From NCBI GenBank assembly GCA_947505655.1, contig CANNMD010000005.1:1-42411 (forward strand): DNA of 42,411 nt. Direction: 5' to 3'. Under the pieces are notes generated by a model. The model was given only the letters and a program-made list of their open reading frames with translations, did not search any database and had not been told where the DNA came from. The translations under genes were made by a program, and so were the position numbers. The stretch is from Acidimicrobiaceae bacterium. Lineage in GTDB: Bacteria; Actinomycetota; Acidimicrobiia; Acidimicrobiales; Ilumatobacteraceae. Shown piece after piece: positions 16,701 to 26,152 of the stretch. The stretch's first letter is position 1. Every line of letters begins with the position of its first letter.

Positions 16701-19116
16701 GGTCGCAACGTTGACCGGATCATCATCGATCTCGGTCGACGGAGCGTTCGATCCACCACGTTTACCCCACGCACTCAGCGTGTTCCCGGCTCGCGACGCC
16801 GTAGCCGCAGCCGGGTACGCCGCCGACGAAGTTGTCACCGTTGAAGCGTGGCGCAACGGCGTCATGATCGGTCAGTCCGATGCATTGTCACCAGGTGTTG
16901 GCGGCCTCGTTGAGGTCAACCACCTGCTCGACACCGGATGCTGGGCAAACGGCACCCCCGACCTGCAAGCCGGCGACATTATCCGTGCCGTTGCTCGCCT
17001 TCAGACCGATCCAAACGAGGCAATCGTCAGCATGGATCAGATCCATGTGCAGGGCCTGGAAATCGACATGCCGGCAACGGCCATCAACGCAAACACCGTC
17101 GTAATGACCGGCACAGCGGTGGACACCTTCACCGGCTTGCCACTGGCAGCGGGTTCGTTCCAGCCCCGCATCACCACGAAGACCATCAACGACTTCAGCA
17201 CCAGCGGCCGCCAAGATCTCCGTGCCGGTGCCGGCCTTCAAGGCTCGGTCACCATGACCGGAAAGCACTGGACAGCAACATTCAGCGGGCTGACTGCAGC
17301 CGACATCGACCTTGCGGTGAACGGCCGCTCGGCCGCCCTGTGGTTGGGCCGCATTCCGGCTTCACTCAACGAAACGAGCCACGCTGAATGGGACGAAATC
17401 GCCGGGCCATCTGGAGGCTGCCCAGCCGCCGGCAACCTGCCCGACTTGGCCGCAATCTCGCTTGCCACCGTTGCCCCAGCAAGCCTGAACACCGGGTTCT
17501 CCGGCGTCGGGCTCACCGGTAGCGCCAGCGACAACAACGTGATCACGTTCACCAACACCGGCAGCGTTGCACTCAGCGGCGTCACCGTCGGCGCGGTCGA
17601 AGGGCTCAACCCCGGCGACTTCAGCGTCAGCAGCACCACCTGCGGGGCAACGGTCGCCGCTGACGAAAGCTGCACCGTAACCATCACGTTCAAGGCAACC
17701 GCCCTAGGAACTCGTTTGGCTTCGATCCCGATTACGCATAGCGGCCAGAACGCCGTCTCGCACATCGTGGTCAGCGGTATCGGCGTCGCCGCCCCAACCG
17801 TCACCACAATCTCTTCGGGCGTTGCGGGCCGTGGCACCGCAATCACCATCACGGGCACCGGGCTGACAGCGTCCACCGCCGTCAGTTTCACCGCCTCTGG
17901 CCAGGCGGTTCAGGCAGCAGCGTCGTTTACCGTGGTGAACGACACCACCATCACGGCAGTCATTCCTGCCGATCTCGCTGGCGGAACCTTGGCCCCGGTA
18001 CCAACCGCGGTGTCGATCACCACGCAGGGCGGCGCTGTCACTGTGGCCGGCGGCGTGGGCGGCTTGACCGTGAACGGCGATCCACCCAACATTTCAACGC
18101 TCAGCGCCATCGCCGGCGTGGCTGGCAACAACCTCACTATCACCGGCACACGCTTTATCGTCGGCGCAACAACGGTGACCATCGGTGGCGCCCCAGCGAC
18201 AATCTCTGCAGCGAGCGCCACAAGCATCACGGTGGTTGTTCCTGCAGCGGCCAATACCACCGCAGTTGCTCGGCCAACCACGGTTGCGGTCACCACGATC
18301 AACGGCACTGCCTCACGCAACTACACCGTGAACGCAAGCCCACGGCTGACCAGTTTCAGCGTTGCCAGTGCCGCTCGCGGTAGAGCGATCACACTTCGTG
18401 GCACCGCTTTTACGGCCACCAGCACCGTGACCTTCCGTACTGCCGCAGGAACCGCCGTGGCCGCATCCGTCGCAACAGCGACACGCACATCCACAGCGCT
18501 GACCGTGACCGTGCCAGCTACTGCAGTGCAGGGCCTTGTCACGGTGACCACCACGGGCTTCGCTCCGACGGCGCTCGAGTTCGTTGTCGCAACCGCACCA
18601 ACGATCACCTCGTTCACCCCAACTGCAGGCCCTGCCACGGGAACCGCCACAATCACGGTGACAGGCAACAACTTCCGCACCGCCACGAAGGTGTCCGTCG
18701 GCGGGAAAGATGTTGTCGCCTTTATTGTGACCAGCCCAACAACGCTGGTGATCAACGGCCTCAGCACCACAAGCCGCACGGGCACCATCACGGTGCGCAC
18801 CAGTTTCGGCACGGTAAATAGCGCCGCCAACTTCGCCGTGGTGAGCGCGCCAACCATCACCTCGTTCACGCCAGCAATCACCACGCTGACCCTCAACCCA
18901 GTGATCACCGTGACCGGCACGAACTTCGTCGCCGGCACCACAGTGGCTCTGGTTCAAGGCACACGAGTCATCCCAACGCCTGCCACCTTGGCCGCAAACG
19001 GCGCCCGCCTGACCTTCAGGCTTGCCCTTGGCACCACACCGGGCCTCTACAACATCCGAGTCACCAACGCAGCAGGCGTCGTCCTGACGCTGACCAACCT
19101 CAGAGTGAACTCATAA
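13765..19116 (+). CDS. large secreted/surface protein (1783 aa): three repeated uncharacterised domains, ASH/HYDIN-like Ig domains, C-terminal TIG/IPT-like repeats
   Basis: Signal-peptide-like N-terminus (RRRRLTCVTVAATLFGAGFILPTSGGTAGA). Repeat motif EVNHPGGACW / EVNHPGGQCW / EVNHLLDTGCW. Alternating 'TVGSASAASVVRVTNAG..', 'GNTSPEQSISILNIGNVS..' segments, then about five 'PTITSFTPTAGPATGTATITVTGNNF'-type units. Confidence 0.9.
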   Translation: MHVNDRISFDRSAKAAHQSPATRRRRLTCVTVAATLFGAGFILPTSGGTAGAVLTVNEPPVTGTIVSFPARDFISAASWASYPFVDVEVLRGGQRVGIAHNLAPEVPSGLVEVNHPGGACWDTTTPNIVGGDVVRVTALDAAGVPVFVDQTTTAKINVTATVHGTGPGRVEMSGTAFNLDGTPMPVVQLEAGALSGSQARFTGGDFVNQRLIRTVAADTLASVGRALTTDGAGNWTAIWTELNAVDMALALDSESQISWIGGGTGSTIFEVGAAIAPGPFTAACNAPLAGPAVSTNVASVLLPATTVGSASAASVVRVTNAGFGTDPSTNLVVSSVASNSDQFAVTNTCAGTPVAVGAGCDVSIVFNPTSVTPSQLKNATITILSNAGNSTVSIDATGYALNAGQLAAVLVAQPTTLDFGTRASGNTSPEQSISILNIGNVSAANATGTFAGSTDFAGTAGCAEIQAGQSCTGTITFTPGGEGPRSGSLDVSASFTDENGATQSASASIPLTGQGLLTGNIVPFPHDPIALNSFIDRDFVSLLGFEPGEVVTVQIIRHGVVIGNASSIAAADGIAEVNHPGGQCWEGTTPDIRANDVLRVTRADGRVYVMTNADVRVTQKARETSAGSGIVAMRGYARDLATGGPLALSSIEARLIASSRNPFAINGRRALTSADALTHATLTFDPVDAVTNPDGANWTATWDFNASPNVAADIALAGSEQNRLLWLGRDPVALTELTFAENAPAVANGPSAPCAAPAEAPSAGIAVMTPSNTFPALGVGTTGDRTYSVRNIGTAPLAISSITFAGSNPGDFSLVGAVPATVAPGSNATFTVRFSPQVVNVAGARSAIVQINDNAVGSPHTAMATGLAVRTVVPSALMTPASLTFGDTQVGVTSDPQIITVTNEGAADLEFAGIGVSNTTVATSAIDFHVNSDAADACKTTQTVPAGGSCTITATFTPSAVNNRSATLTISTNDPGGDKVATLTGSSSISVDGAFDPPRLPHALSVFPARDAVAAAGYAADEVVTVEAWRNGVMIGQSDALSPGVGGLVEVNHLLDTGCWANGTPDLQAGDIIRAVARLQTDPNEAIVSMDQIHVQGLEIDMPATAINANTVVMTGTAVDTFTGLPLAAGSFQPRITTKTINDFSTSGRQDLRAGAGLQGSVTMTGKHWTATFSGLTAADIDLAVNGRSAALWLGRIPASLNETSHAEWDEIAGPSGGCPAAGNLPDLAAISLATVAPASLNTGFSGVGLTGSASDNNVITFTNTGSVALSGVTVGAVEGLNPGDFSVSSTTCGATVAADESCTVTITFKATALGTRLASIPITHSGQNAVSHIVVSGIGVAAPTVTTISSGVAGRGTAITITGTGLTASTAVSFTASGQAVQAAASFTVVNDTTITAVIPADLAGGTLAPVPTAVSITTQGGAVTVAGGVGGLTVNGDPPNISTLSAIAGVAGNNLTITGTRFIVGATTVTIGGAPATISAASATSITVVVPAAANTTAVARPTTVAVTTINGTASRNYTVNASPRLTSFSVASAARGRAITLRGTAFTATSTVTFRTAAGTAVAASVATATRTSTALTVTVPATAVQGLVTVTTTGFAPTALEFVVATAPTITSFTPTAGPATGTATITVTGNNFRTATKVSVGGKDVVAFIVTSPTTLVINGLSTTSRTGTITVRTSFGTVNSAANFAVVSAPTITSFTPAITTLTLNPVITVTGTNFVAGTTVALVQGTRVIPTPATLAANGARLTFRLALGTTPGLYNIRVTNAAGVVLTLTNLRVNS
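13951..14630 (+). repeat. repeat copy 1 of the EVNHPGGxCW domain (within CDS)
   Basis: SFPARDFISAASW...VDVEVLRGGQRVGIA...LVEVNHPGGACWDTTTPNIVGGDVVRV...; EVNH codon at 14098. Confidence 0.75.
15316..16050 (+). repeat. repeat copy 2 of the EVNHPGGxCW domain (within CDS)
   Basis: DRDFVSLLGFEPGEVVTVQIIRHGVVIGNA...AEVNHPGGQCWEGTTPDIRANDVLRV...; EVNH codon at 15490. Confidence 0.75.
16738..17448 (+). repeat. repeat copy 3 of the EVNHPGGxCW domain (within CDS)
   Basis: VFPARDAVAAAGYAADEVVTVEAWRNGVMIGQS...LVEVNHLLDTGCWANGTPDLQAGDIIRA...; EVNH codon at 16912. Confidence 0.75.
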
Positions 19117-19148
19117 CCCGCCATCACGACCGCAACTGAAACCAACAA

Positions 19149-19182
19149 CGGCGATCCCCGGGGGCGGCCCCGGGGATCGCCG
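19149..19182 (+). terminator. strong hairpin terminator without U-tract
   Basis: CGGCGATCCCCGGGG-GCGG-CCCCGGGGATCGCCG: perfect 15-bp stem and 4-nt loop 32 nt after the surface-protein stop codon. Confidence 0.8.
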
Positions 19183-19241
19183 CGTTGCACCCCAGCCAGC
19201 GGGCTTTCGACAACTAACCTTTCGCCCGTGAGCTCGCCCGC

Positions 19242-20003
19242 ATGACCGACATCTCAGCCATCGCCCATCTTGTTGCCGCGGCGGCAGCCCTTGCAGCTGG
19301 CGGTGTCAATGCCATCGCTGGCGGCGGCACGCTGATTACGTACCCCATCCTCACGGCCATCGGCGTTCCGGCTGTTCGCGCCAACGCCACCAACACTGTG
19401 TCGTTGTGCCCCGGCTACGTGGGTGGCAGCTACGCGCAGCGGCGAGACCTTGCCGGCTTAGGCCGCGATTTGCGCCCGCAGATGATTACCGCTGCGATTG
19501 GCGGCCTAGCGGGATCGATCTTGCTGGTGGTCACCAGCGAGGCCGTGTTCCGCCAGATCGTGCCGTTCATGATTCTTGCCGCGTGTGGGCTACTCGGGTT
19601 CCAAGATCGTCTGCGCGCGATGTTGACAATTCGCTCGCAAGGATCGACATCGCACCGCTTGCTCGAGCTTGGCTCGATCTTGCTGGCCGCAATATACGGC
19701 GGCTATTTCGGTGCTGGCTTAGGCATCATGTTGGTGGCCGTGCTCGGCCTGTTCTCGCATCTGCCGTTCACACGTCTCAACGCTGTCAAACAGCTGATGT
19801 CGGTGGTCATCAACGGTTGCGCTGCGGCCTTTTTGGTGTTCTCGGGCCGCATCGAATGGACCCTCGTGTTGGTAATGGCGCCAGCGAGTCTGGTCGGCGG
19901 CCATCTGGGTGGTCGTCTTGTTGGGGTCATTCCCAGTAAGCGACTGCGACCATTCGTGATCGTGTTCGGTGTGATCGTGGCCCTCATCTACCTGTTCCGA
20001 TAA
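19242..20003 (+). CDS. TSUP/TauE-SafE family sulfite/anion exporter
   Basis: Membrane protein with AGGVNAIAGGGTLITYPIL, ANATNTVSLCPGYVGG, YGGYFGAGLGIMLVAVLG motifs. Confidence 0.9.
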   Translation: MTDISAIAHLVAAAAALAAGGVNAIAGGGTLITYPILTAIGVPAVRANATNTVSLCPGYVGGSYAQRRDLAGLGRDLRPQMITAAIGGLAGSILLVVTSEAVFRQIVPFMILAACGLLGFQDRLRAMLTIRSQGSTSHRLLELGSILLAAIYGGYFGAGLGIMLVAVLGLFSHLPFTRLNAVKQLMSVVINGCAAAFLVFSGRIEWTLVLVMAPASLVGGHLGGRLVGVIPSKRLRPFVIVFGVIVALIYLFR

Positions 20004-20070
20004 GACGTACACTCGGTAGGCAATCACGTTGGCCAACGGCCACACCCATCCCCCTTTCGGAGTCCCGCAC

Positions 20071-21177
20071 ATGATCGCTATCTCGTCATTGCATCTCGAT
20101 CGCAATTCGCTCGTCGTCACCTGGACCGACCACACCGTCACTCGTTATCCATGGATCTGGCTACGCGACCACGCCCACGACGACGAGACCCTTCATCCAG
20201 TAACCCAGCAGCGACAACTGTTCACTGCCGAGGTTGATGCCGATCTGGTCGCCACCGATGTGGCGCTCAACGAAGACTCCATCGATCTCGCGTGGAGCGA
20301 CTCGAGCCCCAACTCTGTGCTGCCCGTGACCTTTCTGGCCAAGTACCGCACGCCCACCGTTGCGCGGACCACGTCTCGCGACGGCATCACGCTGTGGAAC
20401 GGCGCCATCATCCGCGCTCATGTGCCGATGGTCCCCTATGCCGCAATCATGGGCTCCGACGATGGCGTGCGCGAGTGGTTAGCGAAAACTACTGAGTTCG
20501 GTTTCTGCCTCGCTGTGGGCACCCCTGCCAGCTTCGAAGCCACCGAGGCACTGTTGCGTCGCATTGGCTACGTGCGCGAGACCATCTTTGGCGGCATGTG
20601 GGAGTTCACCGCCGATCTCACCAAGGCCGACACTGCCTACACCAACCTCGAACTTCGCCCGCACACCGACGGCACGTATTCGCACGACGCCCCGGGTGTG
20701 CAAATGCTGCATTGTCTGCAGTTCGACGGCACCGGTGGCGACAGCACCATGGTCGATGCGTTCGCGATTGCCAAGCACATGGCCGCCGAGATGCCCGAAC
20801 ATTTCGCCACGCTGTCAACCGTCGCGGTGCCGGGTCAGTACATCGGCGATGGCTCACATCTGATGGCGGCACGGCCTGTATTCCGCCACGACCACGCGGG
20901 TCACCTGGTGCAGGTCTCATTCAACAACTACGACCGGGCGCCGTTTTTGTTGCCCGAACTCGAGATGATTGCGTTCTACGACGCGCTCCGCGCGTTCGAC
21001 ACATTGGCCAACGACCGCACGTTGCAGTGGCGCCACGTGCTTGCGCCAGGCGAAGCGTTGCTGTTCGACAACTGGCGCGTCATGCACGGCCGCGCAGCCT
21101 TTACGGGCCTGCGGCGCATGTGCGGTGGTTACGTGAACCGAGAAGATGTTGAGAGCCGGTTGCGTCAGCTTGTCTGA
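20071..21177 (+). CDS. gamma-butyrobetaine/trimethyllysine dioxygenase-like 2OG-Fe(II) oxygenase
   Basis: N-terminal WTDHTVTRYPWIWLRDHAHDDETLHPVTQQR segment; LRPHTDGTYSHDAPGVQMLHCL (HxD), SFNNYDRAPF, LLFDNWRVMHGRAAFTGLRRMCGGYVNRED (distal His). Confidence 0.88.
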   Translation: MIAISSLHLDRNSLVVTWTDHTVTRYPWIWLRDHAHDDETLHPVTQQRQLFTAEVDADLVATDVALNEDSIDLAWSDSSPNSVLPVTFLAKYRTPTVARTTSRDGITLWNGAIIRAHVPMVPYAAIMGSDDGVREWLAKTTEFGFCLAVGTPASFEATEALLRRIGYVRETIFGGMWEFTADLTKADTAYTNLELRPHTDGTYSHDAPGVQMLHCLQFDGTGGDSTMVDAFAIAKHMAAEMPEHFATLSTVAVPGQYIGDGSHLMAARPVFRHDHAGHLVQVSFNNYDRAPFLLPELEMIAFYDALRAFDTLANDRTLQWRHVLAPGEALLFDNWRVMHGRAAFTGLRRMCGGYVNREDVESRLRQLV

Positions 21178-21207
21178 CGCAACCAGCCCCACTGTTCGAA
21201 CTCAGTC

Positions 21208-22647
21208 TTAGAGTTGCAGGCTCTTGATCTCGAGGAACTCTTCGATGCCGAAGCGGCCATACTCGCGGCCGATACCCGACTGCTTGTAGCCACCAAATGG
21301 TGCGTTGGGGTTGAATGCCCCACCGTTCACCTCGACCTGACCGGTGCGCAAACGAAGCGCCACAGCCTGGGCGTGATCCTTGCTTGCCGACCACACACCA
21401 CCGGCGAGGCCGTACACCACGCCGTTGGCGATGCGCACTGCGTCGTCTTCGGTGTCGTAGGGCAAGATCGACAGCACTGGGCCAAAGATCTCTTCTTGGG
21501 CAATGGTCATCTCAGGGGTGACACCAGAGAACACGGTTGGCCGCACGTAGAAGCCCACGTTGAGGCCTTCGGGTGCACCGAGGCCACCGGCAACCAGCTT
21601 GGCGCCCTCGTCGATTCCTTTTTGGATGTAGCCCTGCACGCGGTCACGCTGTGCTGCCGAGGCGAGTGGCCCGAGGTGAATACCAGCGGCGAATGGATCG
21701 CCAACCACCATTGCTTCGGCGGTTGCTCCGGCGATTGCTTCGGCCTCGGCGAGACGATCACGAGGAACCAGCATGCGGGTGAGCGCCGAACAGGTCTGAC
21801 CCGAGTTCAAGAACGCCTTGCCAACGCCATCGGCCACGGCCTTCGAGAAGCCAGCGGTATCGAGATCGGCGAGCAACACGTTGGCGCTCTTGCCACCAAG
21901 CTCGAGTGCGATCTTCTTGATGGTCTCGGCGCCGGCCTGCATCACGCGCTTTCCGGCGCGAGTTGAACCAGTGAACGACACCATGTCGACGGCTGGGTGC
22001 AGCGACATTGCCTCGCCCACTACGGTACCAAGACCCGACACGAGGTTGAACACGCCTGCGGGGAGGCCGACCTCGTTGATGATGTCGGCCAAGATGAACG
22101 CGTCGACCGGAGCGACTTCGCTGGGCTTGAGCACAACGGTGCAGCCAGCGGCCATTGCGTAGGCAACCTTGGCAGCGATCTGGTGCAGTGGGTAGTTCCA
22201 AGGCGTGATGCACGCGACAACACCGATGGGCTCGCGAACGATGAGCGACGAGCCGATGGTCTCGGTGAACTCGTAGTTCTCGGCGAGCGATGCAGCGGTG
22301 TTAAAGCTGTTGATGGGCAAGCCGACCTGCACCATTTGCGACAGCCACTTCGCCATGCCGGTCTCTTTCGAGATCGCGGTAGCGATTTCGTCCATGCGCG
22401 CACCGAGCGCGTCGCCGATTCGGGTGAGGTACTTGGCGCGCTCCTCGCGAGGGGTGTTGGCCCATGACTCGAACGCTGCTGCGGCGGCTTTCACTGCGGC
22501 ATCAACATCGGCAGCGGTGCCCGATGGGATGGTCGCCATCACGCCTTCGGTCACCGAATCGATGACCTGAATGGTTTCAGTTGAGGTAGATGCGACCCAT
22601 GCTCCGTTGATGTAGAGCTTGTCGTAGGTGGTCTGTGTGTCGGTCAT
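21208..22647 (-). CDS. aldehyde dehydrogenase family protein
   Basis: [58 protein letters not shown]. Start [11 protein letters not shown] at 22647 with GGAGGATCC upstream. Confidence 0.95.
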   Translation of the reverse strand: MTDTQTTYDKLYINGAWVASTSTETIQVIDSVTEGVMATIPSGTAADVDAAVKAAAAAFESWANTPREERAKYLTRIGDALGARMDEIATAISKETGMAKWLSQMVQVGLPINSFNTAASLAENYEFTETIGSSLIVREPIGVVACITPWNYPLHQIAAKVAYAMAAGCTVVLKPSEVAPVDAFILADIINEVGLPAGVFNLVSGLGTVVGEAMSLHPAVDMVSFTGSTRAGKRVMQAGAETIKKIALELGGKSANVLLADLDTAGFSKAVADGVGKAFLNSGQTCSALTRMLVPRDRLAEAEAIAGATAEAMVVGDPFAAGIHLGPLASAAQRDRVQGYIQKGIDEGAKLVAGGLGAPEGLNVGFYVRPTVFSGVTPEMTIAQEEIFGPVLSILPYDTEDDAVRIANGVVYGLAGGVWSASKDHAQAVALRLRTGQVEVNGGAFNPNAPFGGYKQSGIGREYGRFGIEEFLEIKSLQL

Positions 22648-22810
22648 TTGGGGATCCTCCATGTGATTTTCACGCCAGCGTACGCCATTTCTCGGGGCCG
22701 TCTCGCAGCCAGAACCTGATCCGCCGCTCTCTGTCACACCCATGTGGTCAAATAGCGAAGCCCGTGGGGGAACCGTCCGCCTGCCGCACCGATTCTGAGA
22801 GGAGACCACG

Positions 22811-25800
22811 TTGGCACTACACATTCACCATGGCGCACAGCTCGCCGGTCTCTGCCACGCATTGGCAACGCTGCTCGAGACGCCACTCTCCGATCCGTTC
22901 GCTACCGAGGTCGTTGCCGTGCCCACCGCAGGCATCCGCGATTGGCTCCAGCAGCAGCTTGCGCTTCGCCTCGGTGCATCTGATCGCGGCAATGGCATCT
23001 CCGCCAACATCGACATGCCCTTTCCCGGCGGTTTCATTGGTCGGGCGCTTGGCCAGGCACCAACAGCCACCAATCCGTGGGATATCGATCACCTCACATG
23101 GTCAGTGCTGCAGGTGCTTCAATCTCCCTCATCACACGTGCCCGACTTTCTCGCGCAAAGCCCACACCACACAGCCGCGAACCGCAGTCGTTATTCAACA
23201 GCGCGCCGCATCGCCGATCTGTTCGATGGTTACGAGAACAATCGTCCCGAGATGTTGCAGCAGTGGGCCATCGGGCGCGATGGCGACGGCACGTTTGACG
23301 AGAACTCCGCAGTAGTTCCCCTAGCCGCCGACCAAATGTGGCAACCCGCGCTGTGGCGCGAGGTGCAATCGCTGATAGGTCTCCCCAGTCGGGCCGAGCA
23401 ACTCCCGAAGTTATTGGCAGACCTCTCTCGGGGTGAGCGCGAGCCGCTGCTCCCCCAGCGCGTCAGCGTGTTTGGCGTCAGCGCCGTGTCGCCTGGCCAA
23501 CTCAACGTCATCAACGCGTTGGCTGCTGTGCGCGAGGTGCACCTGTTCTTGCTGCACCCTTCGGTGGTGGCGTGGCAGCAATGTCGTCAACAACTTGCTG
23601 GCCGACTCACGCTGCGCAGCGCGTGCGATGCCACCGCCAACGTGAACCATCGCCTCACCCATTCATGGGCGCGTCCATCCATGGAGGCAGCGGCCCTGTT
23701 CGGCGGCTTGAGCGCCGAGCAGTTCGAGTACCCCCACCCGCTCCTTCGCAATCCCGACGCCACACCCCAATCGCCGCTGTCGCTGCTGCATCAGTTGCAG
23801 GCCGATATTGCCGCTGACCACGACCCATCAGGCACGCACCGCTTCATCAGCGACAACAGTGTGCAGGTTCACGCCTGCCACGGCGCCACGCGCCAACTCG
23901 AGGTGCTGCGAGATGCACTGGGGCATCTCTTCGCCGCCGACCCAACGCTGACCCCGCGCGATGTCATCGTGGTCTGCCCCGATCTACCCCGCTTCGCCCC
24001 GTTGGCCGCATCGGTGTTTGCTCGCGGCTCGCTGCCTGTGCCGGTATACGTCAGCGACCTTTCCCTCGGCGCCACGAACCCCGTTGCGGTTGCGCTCACT
24101 GCGGTGATCCACCTTGTGGCAGGTCGCTGCACCGCTACCGAGCTCATCGGCCTCTGTGCGCTTGCCCCAATTCAGCAATGCCTGGGCCTGTCCGAAGACG
24201 ACATTTCCACGATCGACCGCTGGATCAGCGATCTCAACACAACATGGGGCCTCGATGCAGACCACCGCACCGTATGGCTTTCCGACGATTTCGCAGAAGG
24301 CACCTGGGCGGCCTCCATCGACCGACTGCTGATGGGTGCCGCCATGGCCACTCCGTCACCACGGGTGGGGCCCGATGGCATTGTGCCGTTCGACGACGTT
24401 CCTGCCGGTGGGCTGCGCACCGCTGGTCTACTCGCCGAACTCGTCGCTCGTCTGCGCATTGCTCGCGCCGCCACGCTCGGCGAACACCCCATTGATTACT
24501 GGGTCGATGCGCTGACCAACATTGCTCGCTCGCTGTTCGCTACTGCACCCAACGATGCCTGGCAGTTGGCGCAGGTCATCGGCGCTATAGAAGATCTCCG
24601 CACCAACTCGAAACTCGCCGGGGCCGCAAACGAAGTTCCGTTGGCGCTCAACGACATTCGCGCACTACTCGCCGACATCAATTCAGCGCCGCGCGGGCGG
24701 CTGAGCCTGCGCTCGGGCGCCGTCACCATCACCGGCATGGTTCCGGTGCGCAACCTTGCGGCCCGCGTCATCTGCATCCTTGGCCTCGACGAAAGCAGCC
24801 TGCGCTCTTCTGCTTCCGATGGCGACGACCTGCTCAGTGCCCGACCCTGCGTGGGCGAACGCGACCCCCGAGTCGAGGGCCGCCATCTGTTGCTCGATGC
24901 ACTCATGGCAGCGGGCCAGCACTTCGTCATCACCTGCGACGGCAGCGACATCACCACCAACCGCAAGCTTCCGCTGCCCGTGCAACTCATCGAGTTCAAA
25001 GACACGGTGGCCGCCACCCTCGATCCTCAGGCACTCGGTGGCTTCTCCCTCGACGCTGCGGCGGAACAAATGATTCTCACCAGGCACCCGCGTCAGGCGT
25101 ACGACGAGTTCAACTTCACCCTCGGCAAGGCGCCGGTTGCAGCCCAACCCGGCCAACCATTCAGCTTCGACACGGGCATGCTCGACGCTGCCATCGTGCG
25201 CCGCGAGCCCGCAGCAAGTTTGCCGTCGGGCACCGCTGCGCCGTTACCGCCGATAGTGCCCGACACCGTAAGCCTCGTCGATCTCGCCCAGTCGTGTACC
25301 CGGCCGTCACGCACGTATCTCATCGACCGACTCGATGTGCGCATGCCCGGCCAACCCGACGAACTCGCCACCGAGATACCACTCTATGTTTCGCCGCTCG
25401 ACTCCTCGAACATCGGCACCGACCTGCTGGCGCAGCACCGGCGAGCATCATCGCCCGATCAGCTTCAGCAGTGGCGCATCGCTCAACAGCTCAGCGGCGC
25501 TCTGCCACCGCGCGAGCTGTCGCAATCTGCCCTCAACGCCGTCGAGTCCGAGGTCAGCAAACTCATTCAGTCGCTCCCCGAACTCGCCGGACTGATGACG
25601 CACTCAGAGAGCGCTCTCATCGACCTCATGCTTACATCCACCGACCCCGAGCCTGTTGCAGCGCAGCTCGTCGACACGCTCACCGGCCTCGCCGGGCACA
25701 CCTTGGTGCGGGTGCATTACAACCGACCCAACCCGCGCTACCAGCTCACTGCTGCGCTGCATCTTGCAGCCGCCGTGGTGGCATACCCCGAGCACCCATG

Positions 25801-26152
25801 GAAGGCGGTCGTGGCCACCCGCGGCGACAGCAGCACGAAGCCCAAGCCCGAGTGGCTCACTCCAACTGCTGGGCCGCAGCGCGTGGCAGCGGCACAGCAC
25901 CTGCTCAATGTCGCCCTGACCCTACGACTGCAAGCATTGTGCGAACCTTTGCCGCTGTTCGAGCACACGTCCGCAGACCTCTACGCAACGGGCTGCATCG
26001 ACGAGACCAAGCTCGACAAAGACTTCAGGGACTCTTACGCCAAGTTTCTCTGGGAAGACGCCGATCCAGATCAGCTGCTCCCTGCCGCCGCCCCGTTGGC
26101 CCGAGTTCTGTGGGACGCGTACTACTCATTCCTGACGGAAGCAGCATCATGA
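22811..26152 (+). CDS. recC: exodeoxyribonuclease V subunit gamma (RecC)
   Basis: TTG start with GAGAGGAG upstream; [21 protein letters not shown]...[16 protein letters not shown]; first gene of a recC-recB-recD set. Confidence 0.93.
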   Translation: MALHIHHGAQLAGLCHALATLLETPLSDPFATEVVAVPTAGIRDWLQQQLALRLGASDRGNGISANIDMPFPGGFIGRALGQAPTATNPWDIDHLTWSVLQVLQSPSSHVPDFLAQSPHHTAANRSRYSTARRIADLFDGYENNRPEMLQQWAIGRDGDGTFDENSAVVPLAADQMWQPALWREVQSLIGLPSRAEQLPKLLADLSRGEREPLLPQRVSVFGVSAVSPGQLNVINALAAVREVHLFLLHPSVVAWQQCRQQLAGRLTLRSACDATANVNHRLTHSWARPSMEAAALFGGLSAEQFEYPHPLLRNPDATPQSPLSLLHQLQADIAADHDPSGTHRFISDNSVQVHACHGATRQLEVLRDALGHLFAADPTLTPRDVIVVCPDLPRFAPLAASVFARGSLPVPVYVSDLSLGATNPVAVALTAVIHLVAGRCTATELIGLCALAPIQQCLGLSEDDISTIDRWISDLNTTWGLDADHRTVWLSDDFAEGTWAASIDRLLMGAAMATPSPRVGPDGIVPFDDVPAGGLRTAGLLAELVARLRIARAATLGEHPIDYWVDALTNIARSLFATAPNDAWQLAQVIGAIEDLRTNSKLAGAANEVPLALNDIRALLADINSAPRGRLSLRSGAVTITGMVPVRNLAARVICILGLDESSLRSSASDGDDLLSARPCVGERDPRVEGRHLLLDALMAAGQHFVITCDGSDITTNRKLPLPVQLIEFKDTVAATLDPQALGGFSLDAAAEQMILTRHPRQAYDEFNFTLGKAPVAAQPGQPFSFDTGMLDAAIVRREPAASLPSGTAAPLPPIVPDTVSLVDLAQSCTRPSRTYLIDRLDVRMPGQPDELATEIPLYVSPLDSSNIGTDLLAQHRRASSPDQLQQWRIAQQLSGALPPRELSQSALNAVESEVSKLIQSLPELAGLMTHSESALIDLMLTSTDPEPVAAQLVDTLTGLAGHTLVRVHYNRPNPRYQLTAALHLAAAVVAYPEHPWKAVVATRGDSSTKPKPEWLTPTAGPQRVAAAQHLLNVALTLRLQALCEPLPLFEHTSADLYATGCIDETKLDKDFRDSYAKFLWEDADPDQLLPAAAPLARVLWDAYYSFLTEAAS

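Noticed and set aside
25294-26148. 285-residue N-terminal extension of RecB in the ORF track
   Set aside because: Overlaps recC in another frame with Arg/His-rich low-complexity sequence; RecB homology begins at the ATGA overlap (26149).
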